From an uncultured Ectothiorhodospiraceae bacterium (GTDB taxonomy: Bacteria; Pseudomonadota; Gammaproteobacteria; UBA6429; Thiohalophilaceae), in contig CAMYOL010000064.1 in the NCBI GenBank assembly GCA_947260005.1, positions 19,146 to 83,145 of the forward strand: a stretch of 64,000 nucleotides of DNA. Reading direction: 5' to 3'. The notes under the pieces are model-generated. The model worked only from the letters and a program-made list of their open reading frames with translations, was not told the DNA's origin and searched no databases. Every line of letters starts with the position of its first letter. The stretch's first letter is position 1. The translations under genes were made by a program, and so were the position numbers. This document shows positions 30,824-39,856 of this stretch, piece after piece.

Positions 30824-33568
30824 ATGGTAGAAGAATCAAGTAGTATTAATGTCGTCGGTATTGACATTAGTAAACAGAATGCTCATGCCTATAAATCTCA
30901 CCATGTAATTGAGCAGTTGCAGAGCACGCCTGAAGGTCTCAGTCTGGATGAAGCAAAGACTCGAATTAAAAAATTCGGTAAGAATTCATTACCAGAAGAA
31001 AAATCCAAAAGACTTTTTGTTGTCTTTCTTCAACAATTTGTTAGCCCATTAATCTATGTATTACTAGCGGCCGCGATCTTATCGCTTGCGATCAATGAAT
31101 GGTTGGATGCGATATTTATTTTTGGAGTTTTACTTATTAACGCCATTATTGGTTCGATCCAGGAGCATTCGGCCGCGAAGGCGGCAGCTGCCTTATCAAG
31201 ATTAGTTACAACTGAAAGCCGAGTCGTTCGCAATGGTGATGCCTATGAAGTTGATTCCAGAGAGCTGGTTCCTGGTGACATTGTTTTGCTTGAATCCGGT
31301 GATCGGGTCCCTGCCGATATAAGATTGTTATCCAGTCATGATCTTGAGATTGATGAATCGTTATTAACCGGCGAATCGATCGCCGTGTTAAAAAATAGCG
31401 AGCAGGTTTTAGACGCCGATACGACCCTGGCGGATAGAAAAAATATGGTGTTTGCCAGTACTTTTGTATTACGAGGTCGAGCACAGGGTATCGTAGTCAA
31501 TACGGCACTATCCACTGAGGTTGGCCGGATAGCAGCCGATGTTTTGACAGAACGCTCTAGCAAGGCACCGTTGATTATTCGAATGGAAAGATTTACTCAA
31601 CGTATCGCAATTGTGATAGCAGTTGCGGCCGTTCTAATGGCTGCCATCACTTTTTCAAGAGGCATGCCAATAGAGGAAATATTTTTACTCACCGTTGCTT
31701 TAGCCGTATCGACGATCCCGGAAGGTTTACCGGTAGCCCTGACGGTTGCGTTAGCGGTTGGGATGCATCGTATGGCAAGGCGAAATGTTATCGTTCGTCG
31801 CCTTGTTGCGATGGAGGCACTTGGATCGTGCACGTTTATTGCTACAGATAAAACCGGCACATTGACGGTTAACCAATTAACCGTGCGACGAATCGTGCTA
31901 CCAAACCAGGAAGCCTGGATGGTAAGTGGAGAAGGGATTAATCCTGTTGGTGAGGTATATAGAGAAAATGAAGCTACTGCAATTGACGATTCTATATTGA
32001 AGCGTTTATGTCTTGCCGCCATATTACCTAACGAAGGTTTTCTTGGTAAACGTGATAATCAATGGACTGCGCATGGGGATGCAGTCGATATTGCGATGCT
32101 GGTGATGGCTTACAAAAATGGCTTCAGTCGACCCGAAATAATAAACAGTTATCCAGAGTTGAGTACGATACCTTTCGAATCCGAACTTTTATATTGCGCA
32201 AGTCTGAATAGGGTTGAGGGCAAACACCATGCTTTTGTAAAAGGCGCTTTTGAACGACTTGCGCCTATGTGTACGCAGATGACAGGTGAATCTGGCAATG
32301 ACATTGAAATTTCTCGAGATATTTTAGTCCAGCAAGTAAATGATCTGGCCGGCCAGGGGTATCGGGTGCTAGCCCTGGCGAGCGGTGAAGTTGTACTTGA
32401 ATCTGGAGAGGTATTTTCTGAAGAACATTTAAAGAATCTAACCTTACTAGGTTTGATTGGTATGATTGATCCGATGCGAACAGAAGCAAAAGCGGCGATT
32501 AAAGCATGTCGTGACGCGGGTATTGATGTCGCCATGTTTACCGGTGATCATCCTCTGACTTCGTTAGCGATTGCTAAAGAGCTTAAGCTGGCAAGTGAGA
32601 AGGAGCAGATTGTTAGTGGTAAGCAATTAAAAGTGGTGGCGAGTGAGGCTAAAACGAAAGAGCTAATAACAGATGCACATGTTTTTGCCCGTGTCGAACC
32701 ACACCAAAAACTTGATATCGTGCATGCCTTGCAACGTAGTGGGCACTTTGTCGCAGTTAGTGGTGATGGTGCTAATGATGCGCCGGCATTACGCGCTGCA
32801 CATGTTGGTGTGGCCATGGGAGAGAGTGGTACGGATCTGGCGCGAGAGACGGCTGACCTGGTTATTACCGATGATAATTTTGCCTCTATCGTTGCCGGGA
32901 TTGAAGAAGGTCGGATTGCTTATGCAAATGTTCGTAAAGTCATCTTTTTGCTTATTTCGACGGGAGCGGCGGAGTTAGTATTATTTATTTTGGCTTTAGC
33001 AACGGGATTGCCTCTACCTTTGTTAGCCGTTCAGTTGCTCTGGTTGAATTTAGTAACGAATGGCATCCAGGATATTGCCCTCGCATTTGAAGGCGCAGAA
33101 GGTAATGAATTAAAAGTTCCACCAAGGTCACCGGACGAGCCAATATTTAATCGGTTAATGTTGGAACGTGTCTTTATCTCCGCTTTGGTGATAGGCATAA
33201 CGGCCTTTTTAGTCTTTCAATGGCTACTGTTAAACGGTTTTTCGCTGGACGAGGCACGAAATGGGACGCTGTTATTAATGGTTTTGTTTGAAAATGTGCA
33301 AGTATTTAACAGTCGTTCGGAGACGGTTTCAGTTTTCAGGCAAAAATTTTTCCGCAATCGACTTCTCTTGATCGGTACCTTATTGGCACAATTAATTCAC
33401 ATAGTGGCGATGTATGTTCCTGGATTAAATCATGTGCTTGGAATCCAGCCCGTATCATTTGAACAATGGTTGAAGTTACTAGGTTTAGCTTTAACCGTGT
33501 TGCTGGTAATGGAAGTATATAAAGCATTACGTCATCGATTTCATCGTACGGCAGGGTATCAAACCTGA
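30824..33568 (+). CDS. P-type cation-transporting ATPase (P2-like)
   Basis: The 914-residue protein has all P-type motifs: TGES at 182-185, PEGLP at 299-303 in helix M4, the phosphorylated Asp in DKTGT at 342-346, TGDHPLT and the hinge GDGANDAPAL. The M6 segment reads NLVTNGIQDIALAFEG, with Asn where calcium pumps have the key Asp, so the ion cannot be assigned to Ca2+. It resembles the bacterial P2 group annotated as cation or Mg/Ca pumps. The N terminus carries about 25 extra residues before the cation-ATPase N-domain. FNR-type promoter upstream; monocistronic. Confidence 0.9.
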   Translation: MVEESSSINVVGIDISKQNAHAYKSHHVIEQLQSTPEGLSLDEAKTRIKKFGKNSLPEEKSKRLFVVFLQQFVSPLIYVLLAAAILSLAINEWLDAIFIFGVLLINAIIGSIQEHSAAKAAAALSRLVTTESRVVRNGDAYEVDSRELVPGDIVLLESGDRVPADIRLLSSHDLEIDESLLTGESIAVLKNSEQVLDADTTLADRKNMVFASTFVLRGRAQGIVVNTALSTEVGRIAADVLTERSSKAPLIIRMERFTQRIAIVIAVAAVLMAAITFSRGMPIEEIFLLTVALAVSTIPEGLPVALTVALAVGMHRMARRNVIVRRLVAMEALGSCTFIATDKTGTLTVNQLTVRRIVLPNQEAWMVSGEGINPVGEVYRENEATAIDDSILKRLCLAAILPNEGFLGKRDNQWTAHGDAVDIAMLVMAYKNGFSRPEIINSYPELSTIPFESELLYCASLNRVEGKHHAFVKGAFERLAPMCTQMTGESGNDIEISRDILVQQVNDLAGQGYRVLALASGEVVLESGEVFSEEHLKNLTLLGLIGMIDPMRTEAKAAIKACRDAGIDVAMFTGDHPLTSLAIAKELKLASEKEQIVSGKQLKVVASEAKTKELITDAHVFARVEPHQKLDIVHALQRSGHFVAVSGDGANDAPALRAAHVGVAMGESGTDLARETADLVITDDNFASIVAGIEEGRIAYANVRKVIFLLISTGAAELVLFILALATGLPLPLLAVQLLWLNLVTNGIQDIALAFEGAEGNELKVPPRSPDEPIFNRLMLERVFISALVIGITAFLVFQWLLLNGFSLDEARNGTLLLMVLFENVQVFNSRSETVSVFRQKFFRNRLLLIGTLLAQLIHIVAMYVPGLNHVLGIQPVSFEQWLKLLGLALTVLLVMEVYKALRHRFHRTAGYQT

Positions 33569-33622
33569 ATGAATTGAGTAGTCTAAAAGACTAAAGCATT
33601 CCAGTAACTGACTGTTAACAAG

Positions 33623-33646
33623 GTTCTTGATGCCTAAATCAGGAAC
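33623..33646 (+). other. Hairpin after the P-type ATPase gene
   Basis: GTTCTTGAT (33623-33631) pairs with ATCAGGAAC (33638-33646) with one G-T pair and a 6-base loop, 55 bases after the stop. No T-run follows, so termination would need Rho or another signal. Confidence 0.3.
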
Positions 33647-33838
33647 TGGAACCTGGGAAATCATCAGACTGTAAGCGCAGTAGAGTGATGTTAAGCGAAT
33701 TATTTGCATGATAACGGTGGTGGTAGCAGGTAATCGTATTGATGGGGCTGATAAGGCCTTATACGGCTTTATTTGAAGGATTCCAATCTCGCAGAGGATA
33801 AGATTTCTGGTTGTATTATCTAATATAATCAATATGTT

Positions 33839-33863
33839 ATAATTGATACCATATATCAATTAT
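33839..33863. promoter_or_regulatory. 25-bp palindrome overlapping a TATAAT
   Basis: ATAATTGATA and TATCAATTAT are perfect 10-base arms around CCATA. A TATAAT (33838-33843) overlaps the left arm. Core TTGAT/ATCAA halves resemble FNR, but the spacer of seven instead of four excludes an ordinary FNR site. It could be a repressor site for a transcript leading to the riboswitch, which starts 160 bases downstream. Confidence 0.4.
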
Positions 33864-33914
33864 TTAATATTAGAAATTGCTAAAGTTATAAGCCATATTA
33901 CCGATAAGGTTATC

Positions 33915-33930
33915 TGTGACGCAGGTCTCA
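33915..33930 (+). promoter_or_regulatory. CRP-like box upstream of the riboswitch
   Basis: TGTGA-CGCAGG-TCTCA matches the CRP half-sites at nine of ten positions. A -10-like TAGAAT at 33964-33969 would place it near -53, not a standard class I or II distance. It may regulate the riboswitch-led operon or be chance. Confidence 0.3.
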
Positions 33931-34023
33931 TTTTCGGGACGGGCATTACATTTCGGTTATCGTTAGAATGGCATTCCGAATTTAACTGAAAAGTACTTTT
34001 TGGTAAGTTATTCAATGTTGTAT

Positions 34024-34121
34024 CTTCTGAATAAAGGCAAACTCGGCTGAAAAGCCAGGACGCAAAGTTACCGGTCTAAAGGGTCAAAATACGGACTCAA
34101 TGATGGCGGTACTGCCAGAAG
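34024..34121 (+). promoter_or_regulatory. c-di-GMP-I riboswitch (GEMM-I)
   Basis: The aptamer core is recognisable: AAAGGCAAAC, a GAAA tetraloop hairpin (GGCT-GAAA-AGCC), GGACGCAAAG, ACCGGTCTAAA (tetraloop receptor side), and the closing AATGATGGCGGTACTGCC. The P1 stem is CTTCTG (34024-34029) with CAGAAG (34116-34121). The base aligned with Vc2 position 20 is G, as expected for c-di-GMP rather than cGAMP sensing. It lies just before a cupin gene and a Sel1-repeat gene. Expression should therefore follow c-di-GMP level; the sign of control is not known. Confidence 0.88.
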
Positions 34122-34168
34122 GCAAACAAATATTGCTTGCGAATATCTGCATGCATTTGTTTCTTCTG
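34116..34168 (+). promoter_or_regulatory. Alternative hairpin competing with riboswitch P1 (expression platform)
   Basis: The 3' strand of P1 (CAGAAG, 34116-34121) plus AAACAAAT (34124-34131) can pair with ATTTGTTT (34155-34162) plus CTTCTG (34163-34168). This makes 14 base pairs with a 2-base bulge. It cannot form together with P1, and its loop or stem covers the likely start codon region at 34151. No T-run follows, so control of translation is more likely than termination. Confidence 0.6.
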
Positions 34169-34891
34169 CTTGCTCCATTGGTTTCGATTACCGCCTTTAT
34201 TAAGGAGATTTTTTGTACCTTAATAACAGGATCCAGGTCATTGCAAACTCTACCCGTTCAAAATCTTATCGAAAATGAAACTAGCATTGACAATTGTGTC
34301 GATGGATACGAAGTGTGTCTGGATAATGCTATCCACGACCTGACTATGAACTCAATGGCTAAAGTTGATTCATTGCAGCGATTTGATCAACTTCGCAAAA
34401 AATTATTGAGCTGGATTTCGTGTGAGCTGACTAAACCTGCATCGTCAATAGATGACCGTAGCTGGCCACAATGGGGTTGGCGGCCATTTATTAATGAAGA
34501 AAATATTCGTATTGGTCTTATATATGTTTATAAAAACAAGCCAATCCCAATACATGATCATCCAGGTGCGAATGGAGTATTACTGGTATTGGAAGGGCAG
34601 TTAAATATTACAGAATACCTGCGCCATAATGTTAATGGAATGAACCAATTGAGTTTTTCTGAACTATCAGTAGTCGACGAAAAAAATATTGGTACTAATG
34701 GTTACTCATTAATGACGCCAGCTAATGGGGATATCCACTCTCTTAGCACGGAAAGTGACGTTTCAATCGTACTTGATATATTGCTAACACCATATGATGA
34801 AAAGCAACGTTGTTGGTATACCCCGGTTTCTGAAAAAACTTCAATTGGAAATAAATTTAATACCGTTTGTTTAAACAAGCACAATAAGTAA
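34151..34891 (+). CDS. Cupin protein, cysteine/thiol dioxygenase-like
   Basis: The frame is open from an ATG at 34100, but that codon lies inside the riboswitch, so I start at the next ATG, 34151 (246 residues). No start has a good Shine-Dalgarno. Residues 1-25 are hydrophobic. The cupin domain (about 105-215) has WPQWGWRPF, metal-ligand candidates His135 and His137 (PIHDHPG), Glu149 (LEGQ) and His196 (GDIHSL). This resembles cysteine or cysteamine dioxygenase, iron enzymes that oxidise thiols to sulfinates. The Sel1-repeat gene starts 39 bases after its stop, in the same riboswitch-led unit. Confidence 0.7.
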   Translation: MHLFLLLAPLVSITAFIKEIFCTLITGSRSLQTLPVQNLIENETSIDNCVDGYEVCLDNAIHDLTMNSMAKVDSLQRFDQLRKKLLSWISCELTKPASSIDDRSWPQWGWRPFINEENIRIGLIYVYKNKPIPIHDHPGANGVLLVLEGQLNITEYLRHNVNGMNQLSFSELSVVDEKNIGTNGYSLMTPANGDIHSLSTESDVSIVLDILLTPYDEKQRCWYTPVSEKTSIGNKFNTVCLNKHNK

Positions 34892-34930
34892 TAAATATAT
34901 TTAAAATATAAAACTATTAAAGGTTAAAAA

Positions 34931-35353
34931 ATGAAAATAAAAAAACGTTCAATAATTGCGACAATGATTGGTGTTGCTCTGAGTACTCAAGTCGCCACAG
35001 AAGTGTTAGCTGATACGAAACGACATATTGTTATTGCGAGTATTGATAAGCAATCGATCAATAATATTTTTTATCAGAAGCCGAAGACTGATTGGGGTTG
35101 GTGGGTAAAATCAGATTGGCAAGCATATATACATAAAGGCCTATCTAAGAATAACTTAAATATGTTAGAGCTGGCCGCGAAACATGGAAATGCACAGGCC
35201 CAATATGTTTTAGGTATGTTGTTTTCCAATGAAGATAAAACAGATGATGCAACTTATTGGTTAGAGAAGGCAGCTGAACAAGGACATGAAAGTGCTAAGT
35301 TTACCTATAACTATTACGCTAATTATGAAGATGATTTTGGTATTGGTTGCTAA
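34931..35353 (+). CDS. Exported Sel1-repeat protein
   Basis: The 140-residue product has a signal peptide (MKIKKRSIIATMIGVALSTQ, cleavage near VLA-D) and about two Sel1-like helical repeats: LELAAKHGNAQAQYVLGMLF and ATYWLEKAAEQGHESAKF. The C-terminal tail ends GIGC. Sel1 repeats form right-handed superhelices that bind partner proteins. AAAGG precedes the ATG. It is second in the c-di-GMP riboswitch transcript, so it is likely a periplasmic partner in a c-di-GMP-controlled process. Confidence 0.78.
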   Translation: MKIKKRSIIATMIGVALSTQVATEVLADTKRHIVIASIDKQSINNIFYQKPKTDWGWWVKSDWQAYIHKGLSKNNLNMLELAAKHGNAQAQYVLGMLFSNEDKTDDATYWLEKAAEQGHESAKFTYNYYANYEDDFGIGC

Positions 35354-35436
35354 TGTTGTTGATTCGTGTTCTGGGTAGAATTCGCAAGGTCTGGGTTGGG
35401 AGTTAGTTAAATATTCTAACGCGATAAGATTAATGC

Positions 35437-37365
35437 TTATGCGGCCCATTTGTTTAGCATGTTTATCATTTTGTTTAACTCAATGGGCTTTGTAATAACA
35501 TCACTCATTCCCGCATCAATACAGAGATTGATATCGTCGGAAAGCACATTAGCCGTAAGGGCGATAATTATTGGTCGATGTGCAGGTTCTACGTTTTTAA
35601 TAATATGTTTAGTGGCTTCTACACCATCCATGACAGGCATTTGCATGTCCATAAATATTATGTCATAGGTATTTTCTTTCAAAGTATCGACAGCTTGTTG
35701 GCCATTATCTGCAACATCGGAGTTAAATCCAAGGTGTGACAAAATATTTACGGCGATATTTTGATTTATGGGATTGTCTTCAACAATTAATATTTTAAGT
35801 TCATCGAGCTTCTCTGGATTTACGGTTAGTTGTGCCTGGTTTGAATTGCTTTGTTTAGATACATTTTCAGAAGTGCCGACTTTAAAGGGAATGGTGAATG
35901 AAAATGTACTACCCACCCCAACCTCGCTGTCTACAGAAATTTCGCCGCCCATGATGCTTACCAGTTTATTACATATAGTTAGACCGAGACCCGTACCGCC
36001 GTATTTTCGTGTCGTCGATTCATCAGCCTGGGTAAAGGCGCTGAACAATTTATCAATATGATCTTTTTTAATACCGATCCCGGTATCTTTAACATTAAAG
36101 GCGAGCATGGGAGGCTGTGTATCTGCTTGAAGGTTAACGGTGACCCTGACTTCGCCATTTTCAGAAAATTTAATAGCATTAATGACCAGATTAGTAATTA
36201 CCTGATTAAGGCGGGTTATATCAGAAAATATAAATTCAGGAACGCTATCGTTGATCTCGCAAGTCAAGGTAACCTTTTTATTGCTGGCCTGCTGTTGTAA
36301 AGGGTTTAATACCTGGTTTATGCAGGCTCGGATATTAATATTAACCTCTTCGAGCAAAACTTTACCCGATTCTATTTTGGAGAAATCTAGGATATCGTTG
36401 ACGATAGTGATTAAATTTTTTCCGCTAAATAAAAGGGTATCAACATGTCCTTGTTGTTCTTTATTTAAATCAGTTTTCTCCAGAAGGGTGGCTGAGCCAA
36501 TAATACCGTTGAGTGGAGTACGAATTTCGTGACTCATATTGGCTAAAAAGAGTGATTTTGCTTTATTAGCCTGTTCGGCTTCATATTGGGCATGTTCTTT
36601 TTTATTGATTTCTTTCTCTAATTCGTTGGTTCTTGCATTTACAAGTTCTTCCAGGTTTTGGTTTACTGCGATCATACCCTCCTTAGCTCGTAATATTTTA
36701 ATGATCATTTCATTATAAGCGTTTACAAGAATTTTAAGTTCGTTCTCACCTTTCGTTTCAATCTCTATTTCAACAGGTTTTAGATTATCCATATCTATGT
36801 CATTTGTTGCATCAGCCAGTTTTGTAATTGGTTTACCTAAAATTCGATAAATAAAATAAATAAATATAAACCAGAGAGCCAGGGTTTTTAGAATGGCACC
36901 GATGATAATTAATAAAAAGCCATATTTAACTTGATCAAAAATAATCTCTGAGCTGGTGTAAATGGTACCGATAGCCAGATTTTTACCGGATTTATTTAGT
37001 TCAGGATGACTAATATAGAACTGGTGTCCAATGAGCGTATTGTTCACTTCTTTGGATGTCACTCCCGTTGATTTAATATTGCCTTCTATCGATAGTTTAA
37101 TACCTACCACATGTGGGTTTTGAGTGATGCCATCCAAAATTGACTGTAGTGCTTCATCGTTAAATGTCCATACTGAGTTAGCAATACTGGAATTAAATGT
37201 TGCTTCGAGATCCCGAATATCCTGTAATATCTCATTTTCTGTGTGTTGATATTCAGAATACATTTGCATACCCGTGATGACTATTGTGACAGCCAAATAC
37301 AGACCAAAGATGACCTTTACAAGCTCGGTGGCAATAGAATCATGAAAACGGACTTTATGAAACAT
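35437..37365 (-). CDS. Hybrid sensor histidine kinase with receiver domain
   Basis: The 642-residue protein has two membrane helices (about 17-33 and 150-173) around a periplasmic sensor region, a HAMP domain (to about 225) and a coiled coil. A HisKA domain with phospho-His279 ([11 protein letters not shown]), a HATPase domain ([25 protein letters not shown]) and a C-terminal receiver with the Asp in [11 protein letters not shown] follow. No separate response regulator is adjacent, so phosphate may pass to a distant HPt protein. It starts 25 bases after the binding-protein gene, and the two form an operon. Confidence 0.92.
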   Translation of the reverse strand: MFHKVRFHDSIATELVKVIFGLYLAVTIVITGMQMYSEYQHTENEILQDIRDLEATFNSSIANSVWTFNDEALQSILDGITQNPHVVGIKLSIEGNIKSTGVTSKEVNNTLIGHQFYISHPELNKSGKNLAIGTIYTSSEIIFDQVKYGFLLIIIGAILKTLALWFIFIYFIYRILGKPITKLADATNDIDMDNLKPVEIEIETKGENELKILVNAYNEMIIKILRAKEGMIAVNQNLEELVNARTNELEKEINKKEHAQYEAEQANKAKSLFLANMSHEIRTPLNGIIGSATLLEKTDLNKEQQGHVDTLLFSGKNLITIVNDILDFSKIESGKVLLEEVNINIRACINQVLNPLQQQASNKKVTLTCEINDSVPEFIFSDITRLNQVITNLVINAIKFSENGEVRVTVNLQADTQPPMLAFNVKDTGIGIKKDHIDKLFSAFTQADESTTRKYGGTGLGLTICNKLVSIMGGEISVDSEVGVGSTFSFTIPFKVGTSENVSKQSNSNQAQLTVNPEKLDELKILIVEDNPINQNIAVNILSHLGFNSDVADNGQQAVDTLKENTYDIIFMDMQMPVMDGVEATKHIIKNVEPAHRPIIIALTANVLSDDINLCIDAGMSDVITKPIELNKMINMLNKWAA

Positions 37366-37390
37366 GGTTAAGGTTACTTAATCATTAACA

Positions 37391-38095
37391 TTATAATTTG
37401 TTAATGATCTCTCTCCTTATTTGTTCTATGCGCCCTGATTTTTTCATATTCTGTAAAACAGAATCTAAGCTGGGAATGAGATTTTTATGACGTTTGTGCA
37501 AATAGTGATAGAGTAGATATTCTTGTACAGGCGGTTTTAAGGTCTTCACATCTGTGAGTTTTAGCTTGTTAATAGTTTTTACACCATTGGTGTAGGCAAC
37601 CACGGCGATATTGACTCGCCCGGAGTTGAGCATTTTAAAAACTTGTTCATTTGTTTCAACTGCAGAAACATTAAATCCCCTGGTACCCCTTTCGACAAAT
37701 TTAATTCCTATTTGAACTCCAATCTTGTAAGGTTTCAGACTCTTCCAGCCATTAACATCTACATTCTTATTTTTTGAAAATACAATGGCCTGTAGAACGT
37801 TTATCGGTGTCGGTACTGGAATGAGATTTTTATATTTTTTTTCAACGTTTGCGATACGAAATAATTCTCCATCCACCTGACCACTGTTAGAAGTATGTAA
37901 TGCTCGAGCACCGGGTAAAGGCTGATATTCAATTTGATATCCAATTTCTTTATAAGCTTCTTTTAAAACTTGTAAACTAATATCAGAATTGACAGCGCCA
38001 GCTATGCCGCTGACGACAATTTTATTTTGATCACTGTATCCTGTGGTTGGAAATAATAATATGGACAGTACCAACACACTAACTCGAAAATTCAT
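37391..38095 (-). CDS. Periplasmic solute-binding protein (family 3-like), kinase-linked
   Basis: I start at the ATG at 38095, which has GGAG nine bases upstream; the ATG at 38110 overlaps that site. The 234-residue product has a signal peptide (cleavage near GYS-D) and a bilobed SBP_bac_3 domain: ISLQVLKEAYKEIGYQIEYQPLPGARAL, GELFRI and YHYLHKRHKNLIPSLDSVLQNM. No ABC transporter permease or ATPase gene is near. It is co-transcribed with a hybrid kinase, so it probably serves as its periplasmic sensor subunit. The ligand is unknown. Confidence 0.82.
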   Translation of the reverse strand: MNFRVSVLVLSILLFPTTGYSDQNKIVVSGIAGAVNSDISLQVLKEAYKEIGYQIEYQPLPGARALHTSNSGQVDGELFRIANVEKKYKNLIPVPTPINVLQAIVFSKNKNVDVNGWKSLKPYKIGVQIGIKFVERGTRGFNVSAVETNEQVFKMLNSGRVNIAVVAYTNGVKTINKLKLTDVKTLKPPVQEYLLYHYLHKRHKNLIPSLDSVLQNMKKSGRIEQIRREIINKL

Positions 38096-38302
38096 AGCAC
38101 ACATCTCCATTTATACTATCCATATATCGGTATATTCGAGCAGGGCTTAAATGAAAATAAGACTAATAAGCAATTATTAATCACTCTAAGTCATTGATTA
38201 ATAGCTATATTGTTTAAGTAAAATCGATCATCCAAAGAGTGGTCGTTGTCGGTCTGGTCAGATGATGTAAGTATAACGCTACAGAAATTTACTTCATGAC
38301 GG

Positions 38303-38316
38303 TTAATGGCCATTAA
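38303..38316. promoter_or_regulatory. 14-bp perfect palindrome before the second binding-protein gene
   Basis: TTAATGGCCATTAA lies 71 bases upstream of the ATG at 38388, in the gap between divergent binding-protein genes. It is a plausible dimer operator. Confidence 0.4.
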
Positions 38317-38387
38317 TATATACTTAAAAAGAAATAACGCATTTTTACTCATAATAAATATAAAGTTGTTCTTAGAGGAAATTGTAA

Positions 38388-39125
38388 ATGCACAAATTAA
38401 TCCGCTTGGTTTTTATAATCCAGTTGACTCACTTTACTTCAGTTGCCTTGGCTGACGAGCTTCAGGTCGCGACCAGCGAATGGGTTCCTTACGTCGGAAA
38501 AGAATTACCTAATCAGGGATTGGCGATGGATATTGTCAACCGGGCTTTGAAACGGTCCGGGCACAATCCCTCGGTTACCATCCAGGCCTGGACCCGTACA
38601 TTGGAAGGGGCAGATATTGGTGTTTACGATGTAATTGCAGCTGCCTGGTATAGTAAAGCACGGGAAAAATCGTTTATCTTCAGTAAGCCATATCTTTATA
38701 ACGAAATAATGTTACTCAAACGAGTTGACTCCAGTTTTCAATTTTCGACCATTGCCGATCTCGAAGGCAGAACCGTTGGCGTTCTAAATGGTTATGCCTA
38801 TGGAGAACAATTCGATAGAGCACGGGGATTACTACGTTCGCCCGGCATACATGTGTTACAAAATATAACGCGAGTAATCAATGGGGAACTTGAATTGACC
38901 CTGGATGATAAACGTGTGCTTGAGTATGAAATTAAACATAACATTGGGCTCAATAAAGAAAAACTGGTGTTTTTACCGAAGCCAGTTTCTAAAAATGGTC
39001 TGTATATTGCGGTAAGCAGGCATAACCCAAAACACAAAGAAATTGTTCAGGCATTTGATAAAGCTATTGATGAAATGCGTAAAGATGGCACTTATGATCG
39101 AATTCTTAAAATGCACTCTCAATAA
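38388..39125 (+). CDS. Periplasmic solute-binding protein (family 3)
   Basis: The 245-residue protein has a signal peptide (cleavage near ALA-D) and an SBP_bac_3 domain: ELQVATSEWVPYVGKELPNQGLAMDIV, WYSKAREKSFIFSKPY, LEGRTVGVLNGYAYG and a final helix DKAIDEMRKDGTYDRIL. AGAGGAA precedes the ATG. Such proteins bind polar amino acids or related ligands. No transporter genes lie nearby. It is divergent from a second binding protein linked to a hybrid kinase, so both may feed signalling rather than uptake. Confidence 0.83.
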   Translation: MHKLIRLVFIIQLTHFTSVALADELQVATSEWVPYVGKELPNQGLAMDIVNRALKRSGHNPSVTIQAWTRTLEGADIGVYDVIAAAWYSKAREKSFIFSKPYLYNEIMLLKRVDSSFQFSTIADLEGRTVGVLNGYAYGEQFDRARGLLRSPGIHVLQNITRVINGELELTLDDKRVLEYEIKHNIGLNKEKLVFLPKPVSKNGLYIAVSRHNPKHKEIVQAFDKAIDEMRKDGTYDRILKMHSQ

Positions 39126-39260
39126 TCATTTAACATTTAGGAATTAATTTAGCGAAGGCTCTGGCAGGGCCTGTCTACGTTAATTTTTAGAAAATTTAAA
39201 AGCGACTTATGTTTAGTTTGAAAGTATGGGCTGTATGCGTAAGCGATTTCTCGGTGCGGC

Positions 39261-39542
39261 TTAACCATTCACAACCATTTTTCGGTGACCGACCGTAATT
39301 TCATCGCCAGGGTGCAGGGTGTGCATTTTGACCCGTTTGCCATTGATGAATGTACCATTCGTGCTCGATAGATCTTCGATGTATGAGGCCTCAAAGCAGG
39401 TGACGATTTTTGCATGGTGGGCGCTGATGAGCTTATCTTTAAACTTGACATCATTGTCGCCTGCACGGCCGATGAAAACCGTGCCAGGTTCCAGGTCTAT
39501 GCGCGCGTGATGATTATTATCCAGGACCGTTAGGGTCGTCAT
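39261..39542 (-). CDS. Small FHA-domain protein
   Basis: The 93-residue product is a single forkhead-associated domain with the conserved signature: IGRAGDND, SAHHAKI and SSTNGTFINGKRV. FHA domains bind phosphothreonine peptides. GGAG precedes the ATG. No Ser/Thr kinase or type VI secretion gene is in view. It acts in the cytoplasm as an adaptor for an unknown partner. Confidence 0.87.
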   Translation of the reverse strand: MTTLTVLDNNHHARIDLEPGTVFIGRAGDNDVKFKDKLISAHHAKIVTCFEASYIEDLSSTNGTFINGKRVKMHTLHPGDEITVGHRKMVVNG

Positions 39543-39856
39543 TGGGTCATCTCCTGCTGTTAATGTAAAATGACCGCCCTGGTCGAGAGAACATCTCTGT
39601 AGTGCTTAAGTTTATAACACTTATCAAAAATAGGGTATCTAATATCCTGTTACAAATTGTAAAAATTTTAACCAATTTTTTCCTTAATCGGTTAGCTTGG
39701 AAATTATACCGTCAGTCAAACTGCACGGATATTGGTTAGATTAGATAATAATTAATAATTACAATAACTTAGTGGATAGTATTCTGATTGGGATCATCAA
39801 TATAGATTTTTAAGGCCAATATTTCATAAGAGGTTTCTTGTGCTTGCTTGAATATT
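39543..39856. other. Intergenic region between FHA and HPP genes
   Basis: This 314-base AT-rich region separates divergent genes and should hold their promoters. An imperfect FNR-like CTGAT-TGGG-ATCAT is present near 39784, too weak to call. No short gene or strong hairpin is visible. Confidence 0.35.

Noticed and set aside
33527..33859. 110-codon minus-strand frame after the P-type ATPase gene
   Set aside because: It overlaps the ATPase end, has no ribosome site, no domain and an unprotein-like composition; it is probably a chance frame.
34100..34150. Coding start of the cupin gene at ATG 34100
   Set aside because: This ATG lies inside the conserved 3' part of the c-di-GMP aptamer (AATGATGGCGG), so it is riboswitch sequence and not a plausible translation start.
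39784..39797. FNR-like CTGAT-TGGG-ATCAT before the HPP gene
   Set aside because: Eight of ten matches, and no good -10 at the right distance.
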